Notes: generated from the letters alone by a model not told the origin. A stretch of 64,000 nucleotides of DNA from Mortierella sp. BCC40632 (GCA_011634665.1 WAEK01000002.1:3428501-3492500), one strand, 5' to 3'. Numbered from the stretch's first letter, positions 47,937 to 59,849 are shown. Numbers and translations: made by a program.

Positions 47937-49512
47937 CTTGTGTTCAGACTTGTCGCGCGAGCGGAAAGGATGGATCACAAAGGAGAGACGGGACAAGCGG
48001 ATATGTACAGTATGGTCGCGCTGGGATGAAGGATGGGAGGGGGAGGATGGGGGATGGCGGAAGGTGAGTTCGGTCGTTCGGGCGGGATGGGGCGAGGCGA
48101 GGCGAGGCGGTGGGTCAAGAGAACAAAGGTCGCGGCGAAGCAAAGTTCCAGGATTTTATATGGCGACGTGAACAAGCGGCGCACATGCGAACAAGCGATG
48201 GGTCTTGTCTGGGCAGCTTGCAGTTCTGCGGTTCTCCTTGCTCTCCTTGTTCTGGACGAAGGACCAGCCTCAGGTCATTGCTCGTGTTGAAATTCGGGCA
48301 CGGCACACAATGGACGGTGCCATGTTGCCCCGTCTGTCCCTGAAAAAGGCCCATCCTGCCTATTTGGAGGGGTAGAGACGGGTGAAGTCCCACCTGCTCC
48401 GAGCAGGGCCATTCGGTGCTTGTCCAAGTACATTCACTCCAGAGTGTGCATGCACAGGAGCATTGCTCTCCGTATTGGACGCTTCATTTTTTTTTCGGCT
48501 GCTACTCCTGGCCTCCTTCGTTGCTCCAGCCAGCAGAAGACCCCTTACAAAGGCATGACCGATGCAGTCCTTCTACTCTTGCCTCCTTGGCACTCAAATA
48601 GAGCGGGCCTCCTTTTTACGACTGCCTCCTTGACATGTATTCCTTCCAAAGCGCCGCCCATTATCAATGATGACCAGTCATTGTTTGGGAAACCTCGACA
48701 GACTGTCGAGCCTCTAACAGTCGACTCTCCTTGAAAGGCACCCCTACAGTCACCACATGAAGCATAATATCTTGTAGGAAAACAGGTAAAATTATAGCCT
48801 ATCACCTTCCTTTATCTCGGGTGCCACTAGCCGAGTGACATTGCGCCAAGGGTAGGCCTGGGGGGGGTATTGGTTCTGTAGAACAGTATAGGAGGCAGCA
48901 CTAAACACGAATGTAGTGCTGCTTTTACCTTTGATGAACTGAAGAGCGACATTCTGATCCTTAACACGCTTTGGTATGGAACCTCAAGCTCTTGCCTCGC
49001 GATATTTTCAACAGGAACGCTCAGAGAATTGTCGCACGGAAAGTAACTGAGCCAACCTTTCAGGACGAATAGCCAACACAGGAACCAGCCGAATGGCCAG
49101 TCTGTAAAAAAAAAAAAAAAAAAAAAAAAAAAGCTCAGGACAAAGCTCCGACCAGTTCTTTGCCTGCTTGTTGAGCCCGGTGCGAGGGCGACCATAGAAG
49201 AGCTACCCGCCCCACCCTTCCCATCAACCCATACAGATTGGATATCCCTTTTCATGACCCACCCACACTTTTGCCATTCTGAAATCACTTTCAAGGAACA
49301 AGCCAAGAGACTTGTCAAAGCGAATTGGGTCATTCTTCACACGTTGAATGGGTCTCCCTCTAGAAGGTGTGAGGAGAGAGAGAGCAAAGAAGCCACAGTA
49401 ACCAATTATGTCAGCTTGCAAGCCAGTTATCCTTCCCCTCTTCTGCTGGCGACGGTATGCCCAAGACTCATGATTCTTTACGATATTGTGAATGTGCACT
49501 AGCATTGCTTCG
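47937..49512. other. Gene-poor spacer
   Basis: 1.6 kb. The part next to 47937 is the GPI-protein promoter and is unusually G-rich on the + strand (about 48020-48110). Further on are a T run (48487-48496) and an A run (about 49106-49132). No credible coding sequence. Confidence 0.55.
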
Positions 49513-50439
49513 CTAATTATGGCCTATCGCTCTAGGATCACTCGAGACCAACTGCTCCATATCCATTTGGCTGTACTTGTCCTTTTTTGACTGCTCCTGG
49601 AGAGTTGTTGCAACAAAGAGGATGACTGGATAAAGTATCCCAAAGAAAGAACCGAATGCGGTCAACAGTGTGAGGATCAAATCCCAACCACTCTTGTTTA
49701 CGTTCTCCCAACACAAGTAGGACGTCTTGATGGTCACATTTTGGCCAATCATCGCCAATTGCCATACTTCATTGCGCTTTTCAGTGAAGTATTTTAGCAG
49801 CGTCCATGGGGCAGTGGTTCCATTGTTGTCGGTGACGTGACCCCTTACTTCCTTAAAGCCTTGCGCGTTGGTCCAGACACGAATAAAGCAGTTTTCGGGG
49901 TCCCTATAGTCTCCATCCAACACGATAGTGGACCTTCCAACGTCTCTGTTGTCGAAAATCAACCCTGGAAGTGGAATTAAAGCGTTGCTCCCTGGACAGG
50001 TCACACTAAGGTCCGAGTCCCATCCAAAGCCAATGTTGGATACCGTATCCACAACCATGAAGAAGTTAGGGCCAGAGTCGAAGCGGCATGAAGCATTATA
50101 AAAGACATGCGTGAATCGGTCGGAATGCAGAACCACTCTGTAAGAGATTAGTTGATCGCATCTGTAGACTGTGTCCTTGTAGTCGAACTGCTTTTCGAGA
50201 CCATCCACCCTTCCTGCAAAAAAGGTGTTATTAGGCTGTGCATGGGCCCCATTGAATAACCTGTTTGGGTGACATTTGCCCTCCTCGTACTTCATGGAGA
50301 GGTGCTCAGGTTTGTCGACCTTTGTTACGAATGTCCACACCATTGCGCCCGACATTGACAAAAAAAGAGCAACAATAATGAAAGCCGTGTAAGCCCTGGA
50401 GAATGGCTTAGTAATAGGGTAACTCAGTCCGAAAGCCAT
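49513..50439 (-). CDS. Unrecognised two-TM membrane protein
   Basis: 308 residues from ATG 50439; the frame is open further upstream, but that part looks like 5' UTR. One TM helix near the N-terminus (about residues 15-37, AYTAFIIVALFLSMSGAMVW) and one near the C-terminus (about 255-282, LILTLLTAFGSFFGILYPVI) enclose an ectodomain of about 215 residues. The ectodomain has several cysteines (KCHPN, YRCDQ, ASCRFD, VTCPGS, ENCFIR) and NxS/T sites (NNT, NAS, NGT, NVT). The C-terminal tail is short and charged. I do not recognise the family; it may be restricted to this fungal lineage. A surface receptor-like or structural role is only a guess. Confidence 0.7.
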   Translation of the reverse strand: MAFGLSYPITKPFSRAYTAFIIVALFLSMSGAMVWTFVTKVDKPEHLSMKYEEGKCHPNRLFNGAHAQPNNTFFAGRVDGLEKQFDYKDTVYRCDQLISYRVVLHSDRFTHVFYNASCRFDSGPNFFMVVDTVSNIGFGWDSDLSVTCPGSNALIPLPGLIFDNRDVGRSTIVLDGDYRDPENCFIRVWTNAQGFKEVRGHVTDNNGTTAPWTLLKYFTEKRNEVWQLAMIGQNVTIKTSYLCWENVNKSGWDLILTLLTAFGSFFGILYPVILFVATTLQEQSKKDKYSQMDMEQLVSSDPRAIGHN

Positions 50440-51231
50440 GGCTTGGATAGCTGTGCAGGTATATGAGTAAAAGGGCTGGACTTGATGGAGGGGTGGAAAA
50501 GAGTATGTCGACAGTAGGAAGAAAAGGAAGGAGCATTGCTTCTGGTTTTTATATTGGCCGAAACAGTGGTGAGAACTGCGGTGGGGCGGGGGAGGGGGGA
50601 CAAGGCACAACCGGCATAGAAACAAAACAGAGTCAGTGTTGACAATCCAGGAACGGCGTATCTTGACTTTCCTGCGACCAATCAAAGATATCAAGAAGGG
50701 GTAGAAAAGAAAAAACCTCAGCCCTTTGTGTCCGATCAGTACAGTTGGCAGAGGAGATTTGAGCCTGCGAGGTCACCAAACTTTCTTTTGGCTGTGCACA
50801 GAGTGTGGCTGCGTTGTCACCTTATCAGGACGAGCAGATGGGTGCAAAGGTGTCTCATACCACATGCCACGGTAACAGACAATACTTGCCACAACGCCTG
50901 TGCAGAGTAATGAACCATGATTACGGAATTGCTGGTAGCTTTTTGAAGGAGGAGGAGGAGAAGGAGGAGGAGAAGGAGGAGGAGAAGGAGGATGGATGGA
51001 TGGATGGAAACAGTAATCAACAACAGCCACCTTCCTTTCTTAAATTTGACTTTGACTTTGACTGGTTACAAGCTCTGACTGAGTTCAGGTCAAAAGTTAG
51101 ATCCTTGCCTTGCTTGAGGCCTTGGCAGGTCACAAGCTCTAATTGACTGGAGGAAGAGTAGGGGCGAGACTGTGCAACTTTCCACACCTTTGTCTCGCCC
51201 ATCACCACAATGCACAAGTCAACAGCTGGTA
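50440..51231. other. Upstream region with GGAGGAGAA repeats
   Basis: Promoter side of the two-TM gene. Contains an imperfect GAAGGAGGAG repeat at about 50946-50990 followed by (GGAT)n. No gene recognised. Confidence 0.5.
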
Positions 51232-51870
51232 ATGAAAGTGCTGCTATTCCTCCCATACCTTCCAGTCATACATTTCTCGTCTCTCGTCAGCTATTGCTTC
51301 CCTCACTCCTCCAGGAGAACCAATCCTGCCAGCATTCTTTTGTCCAGAATTTCATTTCACCGCTTCAGTCGCTTCCTTCCCCCAACACAACCAATTGACC
51401 AACATGCATTTGCATGTAGCCCATTTCATGAACCTCGCCCTTTACTACAGGACCGTTACTCTCCTACCACTAATCTGCTCAACACCTCTTTGCCCCTCGG
51501 TGGGTCGTCACCACCCTCCATTGATACACCTCTCAGTCCAAGATCGAGTGAAGGCGCTCCTCGTCTCACAAAGGATGCTATCGCCACCGCTGATGACTTC
51601 TCCAAGAATGAATCTTGCGCTCGCAATGATAAGGGTGACGATGACCATTACGAGAATGACGCAGATGTGGGTACTACCTTTGACGATTGGTATGGTGCGA
51701 GTCTGCCCGTCGAAAGGTCTTCACTTGATCGCGTGTCAGACAACGAGGATAAAGAGATGCCGTTGGTTAGATATCACCGACTTCGGCTTTGTCTGTCGCG
51801 CCGCCGTCAGTACTATTATCAACATCTCCTCAAGCAGGATCAATGCACTCTAAATGGGCCACATTTGTAG
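51232..51870 (+). CDS. Hypothetical ORF, low support
   Basis: 213-codon open frame starting MKVLLFLPYLPVIHFSSLVS, which could be a signal peptide, then Ser/Pro-rich and Asp/Glu-rich segments. No cysteine pattern or domain is recognised. The composition is protein-like and there are no stops, but no conserved feature supports it. Chance, or a fragment of a decayed gene, are both realistic. Confidence 0.25.
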   Translation: MKVLLFLPYLPVIHFSSLVSYCFPHSSRRTNPASILLSRISFHRFSRFLPPTQPIDQHAFACSPFHEPRPLLQDRYSPTTNLLNTSLPLGGSSPPSIDTPLSPRSSEGAPRLTKDAIATADDFSKNESCARNDKGDDDHYENDADVGTTFDDWYGASLPVERSSLDRVSDNEDKEMPLVRYHRLRLCLSRRRQYYYQHLLKQDQCTLNGPHL

Positions 51871-53354
51871 GGGCCACGCGTGCAGCTTCCACAGGGCGGT
51901 CCAAACAAGCTCTAAAACAAGGTTGGGTTGTTCTGAAGTGAGATGAAAGTAGCGAAAAGGTAAAGATCCTGTAGCTGAAAGGAGAGCAGTGCGAAAACTA
52001 GATTCAGATAGGTCTTGATGATATCATCCAATTGTTGACATGAAGCTGGCGGAGAAAGGTTCATTTTGATCGTGCGGGACTGCGGTAACGCCCCCTTCGA
52101 CATTGAAGGTAGGGGGGGGGAGAGAGAGAGAGAGAGACGGAAGAAAGGAGAAAAAGAAAAAATATCCAAGGCAGTGGTGAGTCAGGTCAAAAATAAAGAG
52201 CATGGTAAAGGTTTGATTGTTGACTTGGCTCACTGTAAGCATCTTTCAGCCAATTAGAGCATTCAAAGCCAACTTCATTAAGAAAGGAAGACGCAATGAC
52301 CCTTCCTTCGCGTGTTCGAGCTTGGCAGCTGCACAACTGCGCCACTTTGCTCTTCTTCCAAAATCCTTGGCAATGTGGCGAAGCTTGTGTACTCACAAGA
52401 TTGAACCCGTGCTCATTCGGCTGGTAGATTCCGAGGAAGACAAACGAGGGCAAAATTGTATGCAGACCTTACTCGCCATCTTGCCACAGGCGCTGTTCCC
52501 TTTTGCCCGTGTTCTTTTGCCCCTAAAAGGGGCTGAACTCGAGGAAGCTGGTCACATTGTCGTATCCCATCACAAATCCCCCGAGAGAAGTACAAAAACT
52601 GGTTTTCGGAAGGTTTAAATGCTAATCACATTGAGCCTCACACTCTCTGCGTGTTGAAGGACTCTGCCCGCAAGATCTAGACTGACTGAGCTGTCCTTGT
52701 ATAGCCGACACAAGAAACGAGCAATGGTTGGTGCTGGCCCCCTAACCAAGAAATTGCTCAATAACACAAGAGCCAGTCATGACTAGGAAAGATGGATTGG
52801 TCAGTAGAGGTAGAAGCAGTCGGATATTACGCAGGAAACCAAGATGATTTAAAACGACTCATGGTTACTGAGATACCGTTGCCAAAGTAGGATCCCCATT
52901 GCGAGATGCGTGTACCTCTAAACGGGACATTCATTTTCCTCCGCGGCAATTGTAGTAGAGACAAGACTTTTGTTCTCAATCATTATGGCCACAATTCATT
53001 TGCTCGGGCTACCTTTTCAGTTTGTACACTCTGGGAGCCTTGCCTACTGTAGGTCGGAACACCACACCTGATGGACGTAATGAGACACTCTATCAGTTCT
53101 GCAGGCCAGTGCAGTATGGCTTTCAAACCTGTGCCTCCACTTGACATCCTTTCAGTGGCAATGACGACATAATAGTGTCTACTCCAATTTTCAGATCACC
53201 CCTTCCCTTTTTTAACGTTGTTGTCAACTTGGTTAAGATGAGGTGTAGGCAGACAGCGAGCATTCTGACCAATATCTACTGAGAAGGGGTATAGACTATC
53301 AATGACCGGTCATAGTTCCCTCTAATGGGTATTAGTGAAAGTCTGCATAACGGA

Positions 53355-53394
<40 letters not shown>

Positions 53395-54820
53395 CTGGGT
53401 TATGGAGAATACCCTGCTATTATCCCTACCGCCCATCCTCTCGCCTTGTCATTTACAGATCTCATTCTGCCACCACAGAACGCCCCCGTATCGACACTGA
53501 GTGGCTCCAAACTAGCGTCATTCAGAGCTGGTAGGCAGAGGTGGGGAGCTCCACAGCAGATACCGGGCTTTCCCCAGACATTTATTATAGATTCTTGAAG
53601 CAGGCATGGCGACTATCATAAAGCGATGTGATTTTTCAGATAATACTTGGCAAAGTCGAGGAGATGACCACAAAAATGAATACACGGCGGAACAAAACCA
53701 ACGTCTCAAAATTTACAACTACTCGGTTGAGGAGTAAGATATGATAGGTGGACCATCCGCAGACACACCAGCTCAAGTAGACTCTTCTTCTGCATTCACG
53801 ACCACGAAACACTCCGATGCTCAACAGTTGGAACTATAGAGGCTCAGGCTGCCATAGTCTCTCGAAATCACTGCAGAACAGATCAACAACATTTAGAATT
53901 TCAGTTGGGCGATGGGAAAACGGGAGTGTCGGCCCCGGAAAAAAGAAAAATACCAAGATAAGACAGACTTTCGAGTATATGCCCAAAGAGCAGATCATGT
54001 CCCATAGACAGTCTGCAATCTTCAAGCAATTGACGCTGCCCATCGGTCTGTTTAAGATCATCTAAAAGAGTCTGAAGCATCGGACGTACGACAAAGGGAC
54101 TTGCGGAATCACCATCTTAGAGCAACCGAGCCACGGGTATAACTTGGCGCAGACGAGCGTATACACGTCTGTGGGCATGCAAGGAAGGAGAGTGATCACG
54201 GCGGGTCTAGGTCAAAGTCCAGACATATGAACTGAACGTGTTCAAAAGTCTATTTAAGAGCTGAAAATCGTTATTTTTTCTTGTTTTTCATGTCTAGGCT
54301 CCGTGTTGGTCGAGGATGGGTGGTGCACTTCATGCAATACTCACTTTATCCGTCCAAACTCAAGCTGGCACCATTTTCTCGCCCTAGACAATGCCTCAAA
54401 GAAAACAAGATGTACTTTTAGGGTTGTTTATTGGAGATGCAATACGATTGAATGGCACCCTAGAGTGTGTGAATCCCGAGTGCGCACCTCTAAAGTGTGA
54501 GTAGTTTATCAGGTCTCGAGGTACTCGCTTGGTGGCGGCAAACACAACCACAGGGGTATCCAACCTCCTTTCCCCCACTCGCAAAACTTTGCCTCTGTTC
54601 CAAGTGCAGAAAGGATCCTTGAGAATCAACCCCAACACTACTAACGTAGTCAATCGTCGAGTCTTATTACAAGCTCGTCTTTATCCACGCGGATTTCAGG
54701 AGAGCCCCCCGCAGATCGGGGTATACATGTTTTTTTTTTTTTTTTTTTTTTTTTTGACTTGTTATACAGATCTAAGGCTTGCGAGATTTCTTAGTTGGGA
54801 CAAAACCACTAACAAACGCC
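51871..54820. other. Gene-poor region, possible decayed sequence
   Basis: About 2.9 kb without a recognised gene. T-runs at about 53367-53394 and 54731-54755. From 53600 to 54700 the + strand shows short protein-like segments broken by stops, which may be an old gene remnant; I could not identify it. A 133-codon frame at 52217-52618 is not supported by any feature. Confidence 0.45.
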
Positions 54821-57260
54821 TCAGCATATTTCTTGCACCCGCCTCCGGGGTTGAAGGCTAGGGACGGCCTCCCCGTTGTTGTGGGCCTGCTCTAGTGTTG
54901 ATTGTGGCTCATAATCCGAGGAAAACCCATGGGTAGATGGGTGTGAATGGTCCACAGACAAATATGATGATGCTGTAGTGGCGAGTCGTTGATAGTGAAA
55001 GAGATGTCCCCTGATCTTGACAACATAGACGGAATAGACCAAGGCTCCAGCAACAACGCAGGTAAACGACAATGTACATGGGATATAGTAGTCTCCTGGC
55101 TCGAACCAAATCATGGTCAAGATAAATTGTCCCAGTTCAAAGATGCTCATCATTGAATAATGCCAGCCATTGAGCACACCTGCGTTCCCGTGGCTATCCG
55201 AGATATACTCCTGCATTGTCTGTGTAATAACAAGGTCAAAGGACCAGACGCCTATCCTTGAGAGCGCCATCCCAGCTGGTTGATAGAGAGACAGTCAATG
55301 TTAGCAACCATGTGAAGTTGGCATAACTCACTAAATCCAGTCTCAACTATTTTACTACATACCAAAAATCACCGCCTGAACTGGTAGAACATTGGAGTAT
55401 ATGGAGAACACAACCGGAGTCAGGGTTAGAACCTCAAACCAGATCGACCATGCTCCTGTTCGTACCAATCCGATATACCGTGTAGCGATCGGCATGATAT
55501 GTGTTCCGAGCAGCTCTGCTGCGGTACAAATGCCCTTCAAGGTAGCAATGGATCCTGCGGAAAAGCCTCTCCATTGTAGGTATCCGATCATAGTGCCTGA
55601 TACACTCATCAGGTTGATGTAGATGATTGCATACGATAGAGAGGCTATGTCAAAAAGAACATGTTAGAACAACCGGATCAAACAAACAGCGGCCATATCC
55701 ATGAGAAATCAGTGGAGACCAGCCAGGAGTATGATCCTACCGAGAAAGACAATATGGTAGTAATATTCTTCGAAAGATGATATTCCTCTTGTAACAAGTT
55801 TAAACGGCTGAGAATCGAGACATTGACTCTGATTAAGGTTAATAAGCTCTGGTGAGCCAACCCTGTCCAATCTTTCTTCGTGATTTTCCTGCTCTGTTTG
55901 ATGGTTCCCAGAAAGGCTTCTATTATGTTTCAAATGGCGACCATGCCAGTTTGGGTTGCTAGAAGGGTGAATTGTGCGTGGTCTCCATAGTACCGGAGAG
56001 GTTGTCCAAATCCTGCGAACAAGCGTCAGCTCCACACAGAACGAAAAAAGGGCCCACGCTGCTAAAGAAAGGGCGCAGTAGCCGGCTCCGAACCTTGCCA
56101 GTATCGCTGCAAAGATTAATGGCGCAACAAGCTTGCAGGCTAGATCAATCCTTTTCATGCTAACATTGATCCCTGAACAAGATTCGATAAGCGTGTGAGT
56201 AATCCTCCTCCCCTTTTTTTGTACATATTTCGCACTTTTTAATGAGATGGAAGCAAATCTTACTAGTGAGTGTTTCCGAGCTGGACTGGCAAAGACATAC
56301 AATCCAGTCTCGCTCGATTGAAATTGACCATCCCAAAGCTGACAACTTTAATACTCCGCTGAGAATGACGAGGAATGCAAAAAGCGCGTAACCCTGATAG
56401 AGAGTCATTGATCCACGGCATTGGTGTAGAGTTGCTGGCGACCCATTTCCATCCTGAGATATTGAACAAGGCTCCGACATGGAGGCGTCAAAGTGCTCGA
56501 GTAGAGCCCAAAAACCAGTGTAACCGAGAATAGTTGAGAACTTTTGGGTGGTGAGAAAAAGCTGGACGGCTTTTTTAAGGTTGGTTGGAAGCCAGAGTCC
56601 ATGACACAGAAAATTGACAACCATGTGGATAGATTAGAGAAAGGAAGAAACCGAGCTAATGGGTTAGCGGTTGATTCCGGGTTTGGAACAGCTACGAAAG
56701 GACAAAGGGAAGAAGCAAAAGAACAACTCGTTGAAGTACCATTCAGACGAGGCATACGGTCAACAACAAGGCCGACAGCCGTGCTTAACAGGATTCCTGC
56801 CACGGTGGTCGAGAATCCATAAACGGACATTGGTAGTAATGTCGTTTTAAAGATCTCTATCAGAAAGAAGTACGATGCAAACTCATAGATCCGTTCATCG
56901 AACGTACTACCCAGCGAAAGAAAACGACGGTTCATTTAGCAGCTGCTCGCTCCTCATTTCGCTATAGTGTAGGTGTTGCGATCTCCGAGGTGGTCAAACT
57001 CACCAAAATGCGTGGACGGCATAGAGTGCAGCAATTGGTATTGATGGTGACTCTTGACTATCCAATTGACGATTCCTTTGAAGAATAGGAACACTGCTTG
57101 AGTCGAGATGATCCTCTTCGTCCTCTATGTCGCTTCTATCGTCCCGGCGGTCATCGTGAAGCATGGTTTGGTCCGCTTGAACTACTCCGGTAGGTTGTCG
57201 ACTGCTGCTAATTGTGGATGGGACTGATGGTGTATGTTGGGATCGAGAAGAATGCAGCAT
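54821..57260 (-). CDS. SLC40A1: Ferroportin-like iron exporter (SLC40)
   Basis: Major-facilitator-type exporter of Fe2+. Six exons: 57260-57004, 56906-56740, 56569-56264, 56172-55741, 55644-55363 and 55275-54821; 632 residues. After an acidic disordered N-terminus of about 75 residues, TM1 begins at AALYAVHAF. Family segments: FFLIEIFKTTLLPMSVYGF, ISIERDWIV (the conserved R-D-W-I-V), VSMKRIDLACKLVAPLIFAA, LQWRGFSAGSIATLKG, and SRIGVWSFDLVITQTMQE before the last helices. The TM1 metal-site His and Asp appear kept (HAFCTFDE). The second-site pair seems lost: where vertebrate ferroportin has its TM7 Cys and TM11 His, I see no Cys and a Gln (ELGQFILTM). A charged loop of about 110 residues splits the two halves. 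Exon 3's acceptor follows six A's. Confidence 0.88.
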
Positions 57261-57923
57261 GAGACGATTGCAAATCCATGAAGGGAGAAAGACAAGAGAG
57301 AGAGAAATGAGTTAATGTTGCACTTTTATGGGCAACCAATGCCGACGGACTGTCGGAGTCGTGGGGCAAATCTCCAGGTTTTTTTTCTACCAATCGCCCG
57401 CATCTCCTATCTTTTTCACAGCCTGGGTTCAGAGTTACGGGCAGACTCTTCTCGAATCTTGCACCAACAGGCTGCGCTTCCTCTCGACTGCTGACAGTGC
57501 TCTCAGCTGCCCAACTTTTGTCAAGAATGGAAGGATCAGGGAGCATATTCCCCTAGTGGCCTTGTCGACTACTGACGAGGATATTCTTCACCCCTATGAT
57601 TCCTTCCACCCTTTTATGATTGTCATTGCTTAGCACCCCCCTAAAAAAATCCCACTTTTCCTTTTTACCTCGCTCTCATGCTCAGAAAACAGTACCTGGG
57701 CGAAGTCTTCATTATATCATGAGTGGCTAAGATGTTCCAGATCAGTCTCTTTCATCACCTGCATCAGGAATGAATGAAATGCACCCTCTCGCCCAGACTA
57801 AGGTGATTTTGGTTCGCTGGCTCGAGCCACCGTGGGCGGTGCTCGTTGTGGAATGAAAGTGGAATGACTGCGTTTGAAAGAAAAAAAAAAAAAAAAAAAA
57901 AAAAATCGCTCCTATTTTATAGC
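57261..57923. other. Region between ferroportin and the viral RdRp ORF
   Basis: 663 bp holding the ferroportin promoter and the unknown upstream junction of the viral insert. An A25 run (57881-57905) lies 18 bp before the likely RdRp start. The RdRp frame is open back to an ATG at 57846, but this would translate the A-run as poly-Lys. Confidence 0.6.
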
Positions 57924-59849
57924 ATGCTCCCACGGAGGTGGGAATGCTCTTTTATTTGCCAATCCATGGCTGGACTTCCATTCGCCGCCAGAGAGTTCTC
58001 ATCGTCAAACATCATGTACGGACCGCCACCTCCACTATACTCCACTCAGCAGATGCTGGGGGCCCTTGATGCCCTTCCGATCAGAAACTACACACCCTAC
58101 AATCAACGAGGTCCGTACAACAACTACAACAACTACAACAACCGTCGACCTCACAAGACTCCTCCACTATTCGACTCCGAGGAGCTGGAGAGAATACGGG
58201 AAAGGCTGGTTCAAAAGTTCAACTTCTTCACGTTTCATAAAAACGCAAAGTTCTATAAGCCAATGGACAAGATGATTGACATGGTCGAAAAGGACCCTTT
58301 CATTATGAGCTTCAGCTCCCTTCAACCGCCTCCGCTACCACTAGACGTGGACCTTTCTCGTATCGACTATATTAAATCATGTTCTCTTATCCAGATGAAA
58401 CATTTGGAGCTCTTTAATCGCCCTCCTCGTGAGATACCCAGTCAGTATGCCAAACCGTTTCGACGCGCTGTACAACATGTCGCAGCACTGCTAGAGCTTC
58501 CCACGAAGCTCCCCATGCCGACCGAAGATTCACTCCATAGCGTCAAATACGACCGATCAAAGTTTTCAGGTCTGTTTTATGCACAGCAAGGCTTAAAGAC
58601 AAGGGGAGATGCTCATGGGGAGGCGATTCATGATGGAATCCTAGTCTGGAAAACCCTTCTTCGAGGACAGCGCGTCCCGCCTCATGACACAAGACTAGGT
58701 GGGAAAGGCAAGCTAGTCACCAAGGATAAGGAAAATCACGGCAGAATCGGAGAAGGCGACGACGGCTTGGCGATGGGACGACTTATTCTTATGCTGAGTC
58801 ATCGTGACCTTCTGATCCTGGGCGCACTCGAGCAACCTCTGACACAAGAGTATCTGGATTCTAGTTACCCAATCAATATCGGTCAGAGTTGGTATCATGG
58901 AGGCTCTGCAACGTTTGTCAACAAGCTCGCTCGACACTCAATCTACCACTGCTTCGACGCTAAAAAGTTTGATGCGTCGATTGACCCTTGGCTAGTGAAA
59001 GAGGCACTATTGATCCTACGGAATCAATTCGTGGATGGACTGAATCCTAAATACGACACTCTGTGGGAATTTGTTTATGAGAGTCTAGTCAACCCCGTTA
59101 TCTGTCGTGACGATGGCATCCGTATGCAGAAGCATGTGGGAACAACATCGGGCAACTGCTTCAATACGCTTGTTCAGTCCATCATCACACTCTTCCTTGG
59201 ATACACAGCGCTAATTGTCAAAGCAAATGAACGATTTGGTGATTTTGGGGTCGAGTTGGTGCTGTCGCAGAGCGTCATTGAAGCCTTGGGCGACGACATG
59301 GTCATGGCACTGGAGGCATCGTGGTCATATCTCACAAAGGAGCCACTTTCTGAGGTCGTCCGAGATTGTTTCAACATTGACTGGTCAGGCAAAAAGTCGT
59401 TCTCTACCAATCGACTTACAGACGATTCAACACCCGATACAATCCCTTTTCGTGGTGTCCAGTTTTTGGGGATGTATTTTCGCTGGCAACTTTGGAGTGA
59501 AGAAAGATTTGCACCAAAGGTCATTATACCCTACCGCCCCTTCAAGGAATCATACCTTAGTCTCCTGTTCCCAAAATATGGTAAATATTCTATCGAGCAC
59601 TCTTGGCTACGCGCCCTTGGGATCTACTACAACGCCGCAGGCAACCCAGTTACTCAGGAGTGGCTAGAGAAATACATGGATTACTTGGAGTCTTTAGGAT
59701 TCCTAGCGCCGGATCAGTGGCCCCCACATATGGAGAAACTCATCACAAAGGACTTTTGGGATATTGGAACAGAGGCTCCAAAACCATGTAGGATCAGTAA
59801 AAAGCAATGGTACCAGTTTGCCTGCTTTCCAAAGGTTGAGGACTGGTAG
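57924..59849 (+). CDS. Endogenous partitivirus-like RNA-dependent RNA polymerase
   Basis: Uninterrupted frame of 641 codons from ATG 57924 (667 if begun at 57846; another in-frame ATG is at 57966). RdRps of this type replicate double-stranded RNA mycoviruses. Canonical palm motifs are visible: motif A with Asp codons at 58956 and 58971 (DAKKFD), motif B with TSGNCFNTL (about 59140-59170), motif C GDD at 59289-59297, then a KS pair and an FLG segment as in motifs D/E. Motif B and the length point to partitiviruses (Durnavirales) rather than narna-, mito- or totiviruses. It sits in nuclear DNA between ferroportin and retroelement remains, so it is an endogenous viral element. No stop or frameshift is seen. 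I found no viral capsid gene. Genus and expression are unknown. Confidence 0.9.
   Translation: MLPRRWECSFICQSMAGLPFAAREFSSSNIMYGPPPPLYSTQQMLGALDALPIRNYTPYNQRGPYNNYNNYNNRRPHKTPPLFDSEELERIRERLVQKFNFFTFHKNAKFYKPMDKMIDMVEKDPFIMSFSSLQPPPLPLDVDLSRIDYIKSCSLIQMKHLELFNRPPREIPSQYAKPFRRAVQHVAALLELPTKLPMPTEDSLHSVKYDRSKFSGLFYAQQGLKTRGDAHGEAIHDGILVWKTLLRGQRVPPHDTRLGGKGKLVTKDKENHGRIGEGDDGLAMGRLILMLSHRDLLILGALEQPLTQEYLDSSYPINIGQSWYHGGSATFVNKLARHSIYHCFDAKKFDASIDPWLVKEALLILRNQFVDGLNPKYDTLWEFVYESLVNPVICRDDGIRMQKHVGTTSGNCFNTLVQSIITLFLGYTALIVKANERFGDFGVELVLSQSVIEALGDDMVMALEASWSYLTKEPLSEVVRDCFNIDWSGKKSFSTNRLTDDSTPDTIPFRGVQFLGMYFRWQLWSEERFAPKVIIPYRPFKESYLSLLFPKYGKYSIEHSWLRALGIYYNAAGNPVTQEWLEKYMDYLESLGFLAPDQWPPHMEKLITKDFWDIGTEAPKPCRISKKQWYQFACFPKVEDW

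Noticed and set aside
52217..52618. 133-codon ORF
   Set aside because: Open, but no signal, domain or splice support; length is within chance for this region.
57846..57923. Using ATG 57846 as the RdRp start
   Set aside because: It would translate an A25 run as poly-Lys; ATG 57924 or 57966 downstream is more plausible, though this is not proven.
58001..59849. Mitovirus or narnavirus origin for the RdRp
   Set aside because: The length, the motif B form and the motif A context fit the partitivirus group better; mitovirus RdRps also commonly use TGA for Trp, which is not needed here.
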